NCBI GenBank assembly: GCA_012845835.1
Contig: JABAKD010000026.1
Location: 8,316,058 to 8,380,057 of the forward strand
Direction: 5' to 3'
DNA: 64,000 nt
Source: Undaria pinnatifida
Taxonomy: Eukaryota; Sar; Phaeophyceae; Laminariales; Alariaceae
The notes under the pieces were generated by a model. It had not been told where the DNA came from and ran no database searches. It worked only from the letters and a program-made list of their open reading frames with translations. Positions 1 through 38,009 of this stretch are shown piece after piece; positions within the stretch are counted from its first letter, which is position 1, and each line of letters starts with the position of its first letter. Both the position numbers and the translations under genes were made by a program.

Positions 1-79
1 GAAAATACGTGGAAGTGTGGTGAGCTAAAGCTTTATTTTTCCCCATCCGCCGGAGGATAAAAAAAAAAAAAAAAAAAAA
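1..79. repeat. Dispersed repeat 3' end with A-tail
   Basis: The first ~60 bases match 29807-29870 almost base for base, including the stretch CATCCGCCGGAGGAT. Both copies are followed by an A-rich simple repeat: poly(A) here, a TAA/CAA array there. A conserved body plus a variable A-rich tail suggests the 3' end of a retroposed element; the body lies mostly outside the window at this copy. Confidence 0.55.
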
Positions 80-399
80 GCTACGAGTATTCGTAAGGAA
101 CACCTGGGACATAACACCAAACGCCAACAAGACTTCACAGACGCTCCGAGTATGCTTCACAAACGTCCGAGTTCACCACGAATACTTCGAGTATTTGGTA
201 CTGCGAGTACTCGGAGTACTGCCAGTATTGACGGCCTTAAATACTGCCAATACCGGCAGTATGAGCAGTACCGACGTCTTAAATACCGCGTGTACAGCAA
301 CTTCTCCGGCGGCCAAACACATACGGAACACACGAGCAGGAACAACCCATCGCAGGGCCCGGTGCAATCGCGATGGCTCTCTAGTACATACAAATACAG

Positions 400-560
400 T
401 AGTGGTGCCAATATAGTGCCGGTTAAGTAATGCGGGTCGCCCGCTATAATGCCTGTGAAATCGTTTGGCATAAATGGGACCAACATGTATGGCAGTAAGC
501 GAAGTAATCCCGGTTGACGCTACCGTATGGTGCCGGTATTTTCGGCTAGCACACACCGGC
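400..560. repeat. TAGTGCCGGTT dispersed repeat family
   Basis: This holds motifs such as ATAGTGCCGGTT, a purine/pyrimidine-rich CGCTATAATGCC, and GTGAAATCGTTTGGCA. The same set, in either orientation, recurs at 1585-1760, 3400-3590, 13000-13080, 25640-25740 and 28040-28430. It is a non-coding dispersed element, probably a MITE because the 28 kb copies contain the motifs in inverted order. The rest of 80-1190 shows no gene; 150-300 is rich in GTACTC-like short inverted motifs. Confidence 0.5.
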
Positions 561-1189
561 GCAGCAGTAGAGAGACCACTACTGCATGTGCATTGTTGGT
601 ACAATGTATCACATATGATCAAAACACCGAAAACAATCAGGGAGCCACGAATAAACAAAGTTTTCGTTAGCGTGCCACTTACTTGGAGCTAGAGCGCCGC
701 AAAGCCTTACTTTGTTACTTTCAAAACTACCACGCCACCACAGCGCAAAAAAAAAGAACAACCACAAAAGCGCACGTACACACGCCAAGATTCCATGCCA
801 GCATGCCAGCACTTCTTGTGGAAGGAAATAAAACTGTTCGCGTAAATGAAACAACCGAGAGGAAACATCAGCTGAATAAACATGACACGTCTTCAAAATA
901 CCCATTTGTATGCAATTTAACTTTAATGTACACCAGGTAGTAATGGCAGATTTACGAGGTGATACTTCGTACTCTGTAAGCACATACCAGGAATATGTAC
1001 CTGGTATACCAGACTGCAGATACATCGGACCGAAGTATATCAGACGACTACGAAAAACACCATAAACACCAAGTACAGCATGATGCGACAATATTGTGAT
1101 CGTGTGATACAACATAAGTTCAGCAGCACCTTTCCAAGACGGGGAGGATGGTAAGGTCGCCGCGAAGAAACACCAACACACTGGCACTC

Positions 1190-1320
1190 AATGATATATA
1201 CGCGCACCACGTATGGTTCGCTCTGTTTTTTCCCTGGGGCATTCTTTCACACCAGAGTGACTGGAGCCTGTCCTGTGACCACGGCCTTGATCATGCGAGT
1301 TAATCCGAGAACAACAACCC
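1190..1320 (+). repeat. SINE-like repeat, family 2 (AAC-tailed)
   Basis: The body contains TTTTTCCCTGGGGCATTC, then GACTGGAGCCTGTCCTGTGA, and ends in GAGAACAACAACCC. Two relatives lie nearby: an inverted copy at 1868-1998 and a 5'-truncated copy at 6085-6160, both ending in (AAC)n. A fixed body with a simple-repeat 3' tail is typical of SINEs. No pol III box was recognised, so the class is tentative. Confidence 0.5.
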
Positions 1321-1757
1321 ACCGCAGGCCTCCAACCGTAGCCAACCCCCATGACAAAAGCAAGCCCAATAATAATCTTACGTCAAAACGCCTCCGTTTG
1401 CAACGAGACCTTAAGACCCCAAGGTCACCGGGCGCATACGATCGTACGTCGAAGCCTGGTATGATAATATCACGTGGATCGTTTCTGACAGCGCGCGCGG
1501 CCTCGAAGAGAGCAAGAAAAGTTCTTGGGGGAGAGACTTGAACCATCTGAAGATGACGATGCCACATCTACTAAACAGCAGTAGTGTTCCCTATATAATG
1601 CCGGTTGCGCAGCGCCGGTTGCCGTTAAAAAGTAGTCACAGTGTCTGCGGAATCGCTTGGCATCGCGGATGTGATTCCGCAGACCTGGTGGTATGCGGAG
1701 TAGTGCCGGCTGCCGATATATAAGTGCCGATATATAAGTGCCGATATATAAGTGCCG

Positions 1758-1867
<110 letters not shown>

Positions 1868-1868
<1 letters not shown>

Positions 1869-1998
1869 CTCCACATGAACTCGCATAATCAAGTCCGTGG
1901 TGACAGGACTGGCTCCAGTCACTCTTGAGCTGAGGAATACCCCAGGGGAAAAACACAAACAAACCGAAGGTGATACACGTATATATCACAGCTGACGC
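1868..1998 (-). repeat. SINE-like repeat, family 2, inverted copy
   Basis: Read on the minus strand it matches 1190-1320, sharing GTTTTTCCCCTGGGGTATTC-like and GAGTGACTGGAGCC segments and the GAGAACAAC start of the tail. With the + strand copy 550 bases upstream it forms a head-to-head inverted pair around the GTT array. Confidence 0.55.
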
Positions 1999-1999
1999 A

Positions 2000-2380
2000 A
2001 TCCATGCCTCCACCAGAAACATATAAAAGTGAAATCGGGAGTCAGCCTACGATGTGCAAGGTCCATACCGGTGCATACGTCTCACTACTCGCGCCTGGAA
2101 AACCGACTATACCGCTTGCCACCCAAGAAGGACTACCACGTATATATTGCACGTAGTACCTATCACTACGCGTACGCATGACAGACACAAGTCAACTGGA
2201 AAGAAGAAACAAAGAGAAGAAAAGATAAAAGGAAATAAAAGAAAAGACAAGAAAGCGAAAAAACGAAAAAGGAAAGGAGAGAAAAGAAAAATATTTCCGA
2301 CTGGAACATACCGGCGCTATAGAAGGAACACTATTAATAGCATGGGCGGAAAGACCAGATTAATGTGAGGAACACGCATT
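2000..2380. other. Non-coding, purine-rich stretch
   Basis: No gene recognised. 2195-2300 is strongly A/G rich on the + strand (runs of GAAAAG and AAAGA), and its apparent Lys-rich reading frame is a composition effect. Confidence 0.6.
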
Positions 2381-2384
2381 GTTG

Positions 2385-2560
2385 AACGTGTTCTCCATCT
2401 TTTTTCCATCCCGTCCGCTATCTTCGCCCTCTTTCTTTCTCCTTCTCTCTAGACGTACCTCAGTTCCGGGGCCACTAAACAGGCTCTGCCCCCCCCTCCC
2501 CACAACGGTACGCGCCTTCATTTTTATGTATAACCTATATCGTAATCGCAACACATCATA
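2385..2560 (-). repeat. Dispersed repeat, family 3 (SINE-like)
   Basis: The minus strand matches 30380-30540 (+) and, more weakly, 16390-16560 (+). Shared landmarks in order are a GCGTAC..GTGGGGAGGGG block, a GGCCCCGG/GACCCCGG block with CTGAG, CTAGAGAGAAGG, and an end near GGGATGGA. Three copies in different contexts mark a dispersed mobile repeat; no coding potential. Confidence 0.55.
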
Positions 2561-2761
2561 TACCGGTGAAAACGATCAACCTGGTAATCGGTTTCGTAGA
2601 AACATGCCGCGCCCACAGGGGCACGAGACGAAATCCGATTGATATCAACAAAAACCATACCGCGCACATGAACAAAAATACTTGAACGTAGTATGGACAG
2701 CACGCAGAACGCGACACAACCAGAAGGGACAAATTTATATTTTATAAAAATATTTTCAGGA

Positions 2762-3230
2762 CGTCAGCTGTGAGTTGGACGATTTTCGGGTCAATACTCA
2801 TCTTTACAAGCTGTTCCGCGAGGCCCATCATTATTAGAGCTCGATCAGGCTACGACAAAACCACGAAATCAGAGGTACTCTTTTCGCTACGTTGTACATG
2901 AAACGGAAGAACCGCATCCCTGGTTTGGGGCGGAAACTACGTGTGGAAACGAAGTGTAGAATAAGCTTTGCATAGGTAGAAGGGTAGACGTCAATCAGCA
3001 AGGGCGGTCAAAGCAGGGTTTATGGTTGCTCCCAGTACCACATAGTGTCTCTATTGAGGAGACCGGGTGTGATAAAAGCAGGAATAACCAGAAGGAAGAC
3101 ATTTACTTGTGTTCTGCGAGCCCTGCCGTTATTAGAGCTCGTCAGGTTACGACAAAACCATATCAAGGGTACTCTTTTCGATATGTTACCAGGGTACACA
3201 AAATAGAAGAACTGCATCACCACATAGCTT
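2762..3230. repeat. Imperfect tandem duplication (~300 bp unit)
   Basis: The segment around 2812-2935 (GAGGCCC..TTATTAGAGCTCG, then ACGACAAAACCA, then GTACTCTTTTCG) recurs at 3112-3225 with the same order of landmarks. The left end, 2762-2815, also carries a minus-strand copy of the short AGCTTGCAAAGATGAGT element found across the window. No gene. Confidence 0.55.
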
Positions 3231-3399
3231 GTCTATATACGAGACCGGGTGTGCAGGATGTCAACGAGTGGAAAGAACAGTTTAACGTGAAGTACACACA
3301 AGCACACACACAAGTGAGGGTCGGGGGTCGGGGAGCAGCGCCTCCAACAGGAGCTACGGTAGCACCGTCCTCTTATTATCAGATAGTTACGAGTACGTA

Positions 3400-3600
3400 G
3401 CGGCCCCTCTATAGCGCTGGTTGGGTATTGTCGGTTTCCCGTTATAGTGCCTGTGTAATAAATAGGTTGGAACGTTGGCACAGAGGAGGACAAACCAGTA
3501 TTAATAGTGGGAGTATACGGAGTAGTGCTGGTTGCCGCCATAGCGCCAGAATTTCCGTCCGACACGCTCCGGCACTATAGAGGCACCATGCATCAATGCA
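3400..3600. repeat. TAGTGCCGGTT family copy
   Basis: Contains CTATAGCGCTGGTTGGG, TATAGTGCCTGTG, GGAGTAGTGCTGG and GGCACTATAGAGGCAC, landmarks of the family seen at 400, 1585, 13000, 25640 and 28040. Confidence 0.5.
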
Positions 3601-5590
3601 TCTCCGCGAGCAAGTCGGCGAGTTTCCCGTCGATTGGCAACCAACCCCACCTCGGCTTGCATCTCGTATCAATCAGATCACAGCACCATATCGTACCTGC
3701 ATAGCGGCCTTCCAAGGGTCCACTCCATCGATCTCCGGTTCCGGCTCAGACTCATGCATCTTTTCATCTGAAGCTGAGTATGCCACAGCCTGGGCCATGG
3801 CGACCAGCGTCCACGTATGAGATGTGGCTCCTCTCTCGTCTGTTCTGCTCGGCTGGTTGGTCACAGGCAGGACTGCTGCTGTAGAGTGAAGTATGGGTAG
3901 GGGGTGGGTCGAGTTTCAAGTCAGACTGGAAGGTGGGGGTAGGGAGGGGTTGGTTGTTCCTACCCTGTACAACAAGCGGTGCTTGTTTGCTTTAGCTTTT
4001 TAGCTGTAGCTTTTGTCGCTGCTGCTGCTGTTGCTGTCGCCGTGCGACGTTCCGAGACTCGCCTAATTCTACTCAAGTAGGAGGCGCGTCCATACTCTAG
4101 TATTCTTCGCATTAAACTGACATTTCTGTGTGTACAGCAGCAGTAGTGCAGTAGTGCCCGTATCAAATACGATACCACTATCTCGTGAATGCAGGCAGAG
4201 ATCGCTCTGCTAGAGTGGCCTTTTGATTTGTGATGACGAGGGCAGGCAATGACGACCGCACTCCGACCTTACCAGGATCAGGATCACGATGGCCCAGCCC
4301 AGCGGGACGCTACGTCAAGTTCGAAAGGAATGGATGCATTGAGAGAGAACTCTACCTACCGACAAAAGGAACACATCAGATTGGACTCTACCATTTTCTG
4401 AACGATATCGCTGCGCGGGCCTTCCCGACCTCTCTCTGCGGGTATCCACTAGAAAGCCGAAGCCGAAGCTTACATTTTCCATCAAACCGCCGCGTAGACC
4501 AGACCATTTTTTTCATACTAAAAACAACTGCAAAAAAATATGATTTAGTCGTTCAATTCAATCGTTACACCAAGATAGGCACGTTTTGTTGTGAAGACAT
4601 CACACACAATAGTTCGTGCCCAACGGTACCCTGCGCAGGCAACCGACATAACGACGCCCGGTCACCACCAAAATCGTTGCACCCACATGCAAGGGTAGGT
4701 GTATCAGGGGCTTAGGATAGCCCTCGCCCGGACGAGGAAGGCGTGGCTGCCTCGCCCCGCACCCTTGGGAAAACTGCCTCGTCGACTATTTGGGGAATTA
4801 TCTACCTCTTAGTCAATCACACTCGTCGGGTGACTTGCAAATCCAAATTACTTCATCTCGACCTCGGCGACTACGACGCCCGGCGGCCTTAGATGAAAGA
4901 GGACGCACGCCGACAGCAGGCTGCCGACGCACACCTAGCTCGTTCGTAGAAGCTATCACTTGTCCTTCACCGGCGGCTAATTCCGAGACCCTGTCTCGCT
5001 TGCTCTCACCGACACGCGCTCGTCGCAGGCTCACACGCCCGCAGGTGCAGTCCTAGTCCTTCCTTCCAAGGCTATAAGAATGTTGCACCGTGGACCCCCG
5101 TTCCAAGGTCGCCACAAATACGTACGCTCCGCAAACTTTCCACGCGTCCACCTTCGCTGTCGGGGGAGCTAGGCAACCCTTCGGTGCCCTATGTGCACTT
5201 GCTGTGGCTGGGGCCTCTGCGGTTCTAACGAGAAACCCGAAATTCACCCCTGGGCGGAGAGCTTCGAAAAACGCTTCTCCGAGTAGAAACCCCACCCCGA
5301 AAAACGTTGAGATTCCCCCCCCCCCAAGGCGGCGTGCACGAAAATCGAAATACAAACAAACGCACGTATTCTTCAAACAGGGCGCGAGCGATGCTTTGAT
5401 TTGCCATGGGGTGATGTTTCTGGGATATCAAGGGCTCCCACTTTGTTGCACCCAAAAACCGTGTTGCAAACGCACCGAGGCATAGCACAGCATCATTATT
5501 TCACTCGCACAACGGGTTTAAATTGTTGGTTTTCAAGTTTTATACTGCAGTTTGTAGCAAGTTTTATACTGCAGTTTGTCTAGGAATCGT
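3600..5590. other. Upstream intergenic region, no gene recognised
   Basis: Open frames of up to 161 codons occur (for example 4230-4715 and 5090-5485 on +, 5053-5376 on -) but resemble no family I know and show no convincing splice or codon pattern. A 21-base direct repeat (AAGTTTTATACTGCAGTTTGT) occurs twice in tandem at 5537-5580, just before the first possible PAP start codon; it may be promoter or 5' UTR sequence (inference). Confidence 0.5.
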
Positions 5591-5592
5591 AG

Positions 5593-31755
<26,163 letters not shown>

Positions 31756-31784
31756 GTGGCTTGTTGTTGTTGTTGTTGGTGCTG

Positions 31785-32190
31785 TTGTTGTAGCTGACTT
31801 CGCCCGTGACGAACTAGACCATGGATTTATGGGAATGGAAGGTGTGCGGAACCTGGCGAATCCCCGTCTCCTCTGCTATTGGTGTCGTTACGGGTGTTGG
31901 TGTTGGTGGCGGAGTTGGCGGTGTTGGTGTTGTTGTTGGTGGTGGTGTTGATGTTGTTGGTCGTTGTCGTGGGTGAATGTGGTGATGGTGGTGTTGTTGC
32001 TGGTGGTGTCGCTAGTGTGTTGTTTGATGAGGTGGTTGCTGTTGTTGGTGTTACTGGTGGCGCTGTTGGTATTGTTGTTGTTGGAGTTGCCGCTGATGAT
32101 GATGTTTTTTCATGACGTTGTCGTCGCTGTTGTTGTAGTAGCTGACTTTTTCCGTGTGATGGGCTCGACCATGATCTTACTTTATTGGTA
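31785..32190 (+). pseudogene. Two shadow copies of the PAP exon 9 end
   Basis: At 31806-31841 GTGACGAACTAGACCATGGA then TTTATGGGAATGGAAG|GTGTGC copies GTGATCAACTCCACCATGGC, CTTGTGGGAATGGAAG|GTGGCT and reads TN*TMDLWEWK. A weaker third copy (GTGTGATGGGCTCGACCATG) lies at about 32150-32190. Both are preceded by TTGTTGTAG..GCTGACTT and separated by GTT/GGT-rich simple sequence (31860-32100). One of these duplications may have displaced the real last exon. Confidence 0.65.
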
Positions 32191-32199
32191 ACGGAACGT

Positions 32200-32745
32200 G
32201 AGCTGACCCCCCTTCCCCCTCTACTCTGCTGCCAACTTGAGTGCCATTGTTACTTGTGGTAGACACCAACCTGCGGGAGAAACAACAGGTTAGGCAACAT
32301 GTACTTTCGCCCCAGTTGGGGACAGATAAACCACTCCAAGCTCCCCACCTCGTGCGGAGATATGTTTACACGAAAAGAAGAAACAAAAACACCTGAGCTG
32401 TGAAATCGATCATTTGAACGGCGCATCAGTGCGATTTCTTTCTTTTGTTTGCGTGTTATGTGCATGACGTAGCATGTGTTATATGCAAGCCTGAAGAGGC
32501 AATGTAGGTATTGTCTTGTAAGAGACGCCGATGAGGGACACTCGACTTGCGTACGTGTGTCTGACTTGCCACAGTACCACTGTAGGAGGTTGCCTAACAC
32601 TGCTACACTACTGAGGCTCTTTACCTGGGGAAGTCTCGACCCCGCCCGAAAATTACTCCGAGAAAATGTACGAGTACGATTTACCGGATGAAAAACCTCA
32701 TAGCCAAGGCACATTGATAACAGAAATTTATAAAACGCGCTTCGC
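32200..32745. other. Downstream of PAP, no gene recognised
   Basis: No family-level similarity in either strand. The unannotated PAP 3' end or its polyadenylation signal could lie here. Confidence 0.4.
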
Positions 32746-32749
32746 TCAG

Positions 32750-33520
32750 GAGAGAAAGATGCAACGAATTATGTGAAGCAAGCAGAGATCCACGATTGAT
32801 TGTAGGTAAAAAATGGCGACTTTGATAATGCCAAGTGTCGCGCCGTTATGCTCCATGAAAACACCCCGGACGTCACATGCATGAGCATATACCGGATGTA
32901 CCTGGTATCTTGCTTTACGTGTTTGCGATGTATATATCGGTCTCGAAGATTGACTACAGAGCTTTTGGCTCTCTCTAGGTTGACGGATCGGCACTATGGT
33001 AACACTGGGTGTGCTGGAAATCGATGGGTGGGAAAACCAATTTAATAAAAACGAACACACACAGCAGCATCCGCGTGGAACATATGGTTGAAGTGGCAGC
33101 AAAGAGACCGCACTTTTAAGTAACGTCTGTAACACACACTATGTTCCATACTAAATTACATATATTGCGTCTAGACGGCGATCCGTCACGAGGCTGGGTG
33201 TCAACGGTACTTGGAAAAAATCATTATTTTGTTGCTGGTGGCTTTATTACGCATTTTTCAAACATGGCGACAACAAAAGGGAAAGAAAGGAAAGGGAAAT
33301 ACTCTTGCGTACACGTACATAGTGGCTGTCGACAAATATTCGTTATTGTCGGCTCGCTTGCGTTGTCGCACTCTCCTGCCTGGTCGACACAAACGTACCG
33401 CTGTACTTCGCTCCTCTGTGCAGGGCCGATTGCAAGCTGTTCTGTTGTGCATTGCGTAGGTACTGTGGCTTTCGGAGCTCGGTTTGTCCCTTCACTCGCG
33501 GTGTGCGCAGAAGCATAGTG
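32750..33520. repeat. Dispersed repeat, family 4, split copy
   Basis: 32753-32915 (AATTATGTGAAGCAAGCAGA, GGCGACTTTGATAATGCCAA, ACGTCACATGCATGAG) and 33300-33520 (CTGGTCGACACAAACGTACC, CTCTGTGCAGGGCCG, TCGGTTTGTCCCTTCACTCG, GTGCGCAGAAGC) match 45340-45470 and 45485-45710 in order. The two halves are contiguous there but separated by about 380 extra bases here, so this copy carries an insertion. Confidence 0.65.
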
Positions 33521-34140
33521 GGTTCAAAAACAAAGATAAGGAAAAAAGGAAGACGAGGAAAAAAAATAATAAAAGAGTTCAAGGATCGGTCCAAAAAATC
33601 TATTTTCTCGTCGGCCATTAAGAGCTGAGAGTAGTCTGAGAGGCCGGAGAACTGCCGTGGGTGGCCCCCGAAGGCATCGACTTTACAGTAAGTACATATA
33701 TAGTAAACGACGAGCGGGATTCCATAGATTTTGGGTATGAAGTTCCTCATTGACGAGCTCCGCCAGCCTAAGAGTGTTTACCCCGTCGTATCACGAGCAA
33801 GTCGTTGTGTTTCACTTGCGGACTCGCACATTAGTATACCTATATCAATATGTCCGCGAATGTATCAACCGCCTAATGATATTATTAATGTGATTGTAAT
33901 CCTTGTATTTATGGACATAATGGCATTCTTACGCAGGTCGGGTGTGAGAACATCCGGCGGAACAGCTGCACGCGGGTCGGGTCGGGGATTCTTACTTATT
34001 AAAGTTATTGTTTCCGATGGTTGGCCAATCTGAATATTGCATAGGTATCGGGTGTCAACGAAAAAAAAACGCGAGGCTTGCAAGTTGACTGGTGCGCGGG
34101 TTTCGGTTTCCGACGTTACCCAATCACTCTGTTGTTTGCT
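33520..34140. other. No gene recognised
   Basis: Mixed A-rich sequence and a short GGGTCGGGTCGGGG run (33976); no protein family seen. Confidence 0.5.
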
Positions 34141-34146
34141 CCTCGA

Positions 34147-34352
34147 CCCCACCCACCTACCCACCCATCCATCCATCCACCCACCTACCCATCCACCCAC
34201 CCATCCACCCACCTACCCATCCACCCACCCATCCACCCACCTACCCGCACCTACCCACCCACCACCCACCCCGCTCACCCCACCCCGCCCACCCCACACC
34301 CACCCACCCACCCACCCACCCGCCCACCCACCTACCCACCCCTCCACCCATG
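34147..34352 (+). repeat. CACCCACCTACCCATC minisatellite
   Basis: About 200 bases of CCAC/CCAT/CTAC four-base units on a C-only pyrimidine background. Pro/Thr/His-rich frames are artefacts. Confidence 0.9.
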
Positions 34353-34359
34353 TACTCAT

Positions 34360-35330
34360 CCAGTGACCGACACGTGCTATAGTAGGGGTGGCGCTTTTTT
34401 TGCGAAAATATTTAGTGAATGCCGGGGCTCCTTAACCTAGTAATAGTATTGATACTATTAATACTATATTAACGTCATTTTTGTTTGGCGATAAAATTCC
34501 AGTAGTTGTAGTTTGTATAGGTGTCCCATGGGATTGTTCATCGGATTGCGCTTTAGAATATCTCCAAATCAATGTCTGGGTGGGGTAAAGAGCTCCTCGA
34601 GTAATAACAACATCAAAAATAAGTTGAGCACCTCCACCATAGTGGCTTCATCCTGGGATCTCTGCTTGGCTTTATGTTGCATGCACTTGCGTTGGTGTCT
34701 AGACGGAGCCGTGGGGAGTCAACCGCCGTGAGAAATGCGAGACTGACGTTGTTATATATACATACCTTGGTATCTTCGACACGTCCGTGAGTGTATGTAA
34801 AAGCGTGTCATACAGTACCTGGTGGTACGAAGCATCTCCTTTGTTTTTACTCAAAGTGTCTCCTTTCCAATGTTTCTTTTTTCTGAAGTTCTAATTGCTG
34901 CACATATGTCATGTACATATCGTATCTCCTTTACTACTCTTCTCCAAAATGCTTGCTGGTGTGTTTTGTCTAGATAGCACACGGACAAAAGTGTGAATTT
35001 TCAATTTTCGAGTGAAGTTGTGAATTTTCGTTTTTAGTTCTGAGTTCCGGGACCCGGTGTAATTTTACGTTTGTACTCTGAAATCTAGCGACAGAAAACG
35101 TATGTTATGTATGGAGTTCTATACACGCTCGTCCAAATCATATCAATTATAGGATCTCTATACCTCCGGTTGCGATTTTTTTTCTCCGAGGGATGAATGT
35201 CTCCGTCGCAAGGCACATAGACCGTCTTTAGTTTTTCATTGCTACGCTGTACAGAAACACATATTATCATGTCTACCGCGACTCTAATTCCAAGCAAATT
35301 TTCTCCGAAACGGGAGCGCAGCAGCCCTTA
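34360..35330. other. No gene recognised
   Basis: A/T-rich, without recognisable coding or repeat structure apart from short duplicated TTTTCAATTTTCGAGTGAAG-like text near 35000. Confidence 0.5.
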
Positions 35331-35500
35331 GCCCCCGTCCAACTCCTAAGTTGATCCTACTCTTACTTCGAAAGTTTTTCGTCCCCTTTTCAGAAGTGCA
35401 GCACTAAAAGGATTTACCCCTTTAGAACCCCAAAAATCCCTCCCTATACTAACTTCAAGTAATTTGTCCCCAAAGAGGGTTTCCATTAGTGAAGGCTAAG
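35330..35500 (-). repeat. Two adjoining MITE (TTAACCCC family) copies
   Basis: CCCTTAGCCCCCGTCCAACT ... CTACTCTTACTTCGAAAG, then ACCCCTTTAGAACCCC ... CTAACTTCAAGTAATTTGTC, CCCAAAGAGGGTTTCCA: minus-strand versions of the 90-bp MITE, end to end. Confidence 0.6.
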
Positions 35501-36990
35501 TATTTTAGTAGTAGTGCACTGTAGCACTGCACAGTCCAACGAGTAATGTTAAAGAAATAGCAAGTTGCAACGCGGGTCATCAACGCACTACAGCGAACAC
35601 GGAAGGTCCCACGCCAAGCAAACGTCTAACCGACGTGACCTTTGTATCATGATTTGCCATCGTTTTAACAACGATCAACAATGTAATTATTGTATCGCGA
35701 AAATATCAAACATCAAACTACCCACACATCCAGGGCACTCCCCCGTACCGGTTTTTCGGGTCGGGAAACGATCCCGTGGGATCGAGTCGTCGCCGGATTG
35801 CACGTGACGGGATATTAGGAAGGGACACTGTATGCACGGTACGGTACAGGACGGAATGCCCTCATGATACAGCAGTTTTTTTTTCTATATGGGAACGCTG
35901 TGTAGGAGTGGTCGACGTTGAACCTAGAGTATACACACTTCTGGGTCAAGCAGGGTCTACTGACCAGGGAACACTCCCCCTTGGCCTGAGGGAGGCTGGT
36001 CTACACCGTTCAGGTGCTGATGAAAGAGAGAGAGAAGTTGTGTATTGTTCAAACCGCGAAAGTGATAATCTCGTATCCCCGGATCCCCATTCAACATCCA
36101 TAAGAAGGAATGGAAGCCCCTGCACCATAAGATCCATTGCACTCGCTTATCGGATCCTCAACGGTAAATCACCGCTATCATCACTTATCACCACTCATGA
36201 TCACTCTCTGGTGCGCTACGGTCTACAAACCTCATGCTACACATTGCCGAGTGACAAAACAGAATGCTTCGATACTACATGACCTATCAAAGTACAACTA
36301 TGTGATACATGGCTGCCAAGCTAACAGCGCCACTTCCTCCTTCTTTTTCTTTTCGCCTCGATGCTCGATTTTGTGTCAAACCACTGCTTGGTGCTTGCTG
36401 CAGTCAAACGAGCTGGAGGCTGTGGTGCATGACTCCACGTGGATCTCCAATCCCTTCGGGAGAGACTGACTGCCTCACTCTATTATATATATAGATAATT
36501 GATTGTACATGTAGAGAAGGTGTTGATTTTAATGTGTTACTCACGTGAAAGAAAGAGAGAGAGAGACAGACAGACAGTCTCCTTGGGCAACGGAGGCGAG
36601 GTATTGGAAGCCGCGGTTAACGTGCATGGTGTAATACAAAGCACCTGTTGATAATGGACCTCTGCCGTTGCTTCTGCCAAGCGGTCTCCTCCGAGATCCC
36701 CATGCGTGCTGCAAAAAAATGGGAGAAGGCTGGTGCGTGCTTTGGGGTTCGGGATGGTGAGATGATTGCGGTCTCACCGTAACCCACTATTCTGTATCAA
36801 AGGTTGCTTCGTTATATCAAAACATCATCGGGGTACATATGTATATCAGTGTATGAGGGGCACGCACGCGCGGTACGGGATGGGACCGTCTGGCCCGCGG
36901 CAGACGGATGTTTGTTTGGGTCTTGCCGAGGGGCGGTATGGGAAAATGTTCCGGTTTGTTTACCGCGGGGTGGGAATGGGACGGGAAGGC
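35500..36990. other. No gene recognised
   Basis: The longest open frame (35776-36282, +, 168 codons) shows no domain I recognise and no codon pattern like the histone or PAP exons. 36545-36575 is a GA/CAGA simple repeat. Confidence 0.5.
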
Positions 36991-37190
36991 GGGAGGCCAT
37001 TTAGTTGACGGGACGGAATGGGAGTACACAAATTATTGTTGGGACGGGACGGGATCGGGAACGGATCGGGACATCGGTCGGGAACATAGTCGAGATATCG
37101 GTCGGGACTGTTGGTAAGGAAAACGGTCGGGACATGGGTCGGGACATGGGTCGGGAACATGGCCGGGAAAATAGTCGGGAGGCGCACCCG
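36990..37190 (+). repeat. GGGAC/CGGGACATGGGT degenerate tandem repeat
   Basis: Irregular repeats of GGTCGGGACATGGGTCGGGA and GGGACGGGATCGGGAACGG. A similar G-rich stretch at 38970-39110 contains GGGAACGGTCG. Confidence 0.7.
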
Positions 37191-37793
37191 GGATTGGTTG
37201 GGAATATGATCGTGAACGCGAATCGTGTGTGCGGAGCTTTTATCCCCCTCGAGGGCAACAATATTTAGCTGGCTTTATTACCGAATTATTGTAGTGATTG
37301 GGGTGTGTGTGATGTTATTGTATACCAGTACCTTGTATGACATATCATGTAAACCAGGGGAGCACGACAAAAACTAAAAAAAAACGAACGCCACATTACT
37401 CTTTTCGAGAGCCCAGACAGGGGGGGGAGGAGGGGTGTTAAAACCAAGTATAAAAAAGTTGAAAAAAAGTCATTTATTTCGTCGGTTCGTACGCGCGCAG
37501 AAATCCCGACGCTCCGATTTGTCGCTCCGATTTGTTTTTCATGTTGGCTGTTGTGTAGGAGTGATGAGTGCGGCGTCTGGGGTTGTTTCAATTTTTGGAT
37601 TTAAGAAAAAATATATTAATACGAGCTGGTTCCAGCGAGAGCAGGAACGTTTGGGCTTCAGAATTTTGCACCCTAATTGAAAACGAGTTGGAAAATGAAA
37701 ATTTTGGCAGGGTTATTCTTCGTGACCTTACGAAAAACGTCATTATGGCCTTTTTTGAAAAAGTGTTTTTTTGGTGAAGGAGGTATATTAGCC

Positions 37794-37835
37794 GGTCGCC
37801 CCGGTGGCGTATCAGGTTATCCTCGAGCCTGATAT
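37794..37835 (+). repeat. SINE family 1, head only
   Basis: GTCGCCCCGGTGGCGTATCA then GGTTATCCTCGAGCCTGATA matches the tRNA-like heads at 6545 and 48948; the body is absent. Confidence 0.6.
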
Positions 37836-38009
37836 CTTTAGTTTTGATATATTGAACGCATTCCGTTCGGAATTTTGCCCGAAGGTGGAATTTGATGTTT
37901 TTTCCTGGAACCAGCTTGTACATATTATTATTTGCCCCCCCCCCCCCCCCCTCTTTTTTCCCGCTCCATCTTGCTCAAACGCCCCACCCAACTTCGAAAT
38001 CTGCTAAAG

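Noticed and set aside
4230-4715. 161-codon open frame upstream of PAP as a gene
   Set aside because: No recognisable domain, mixed composition, and neighbouring frames equally open; nothing beyond length supports it.
5053-5485. Overlapping open frames on both strands (107 and 131 codons)
   Set aside because: G/C-rich sequence leaves several frames open at once; no family similarity seen and no start or splice context to choose one.
34037-34440. Pro/Thr/His-rich protein
   Set aside because: C-rich minisatellite open in all three + frames.
35776-36282. 168-codon open frame
   Set aside because: Longest frame between PAP and H4, but no domain, no repeats of codon bias as in the histones, and interrupted by A/T-rich flanks.
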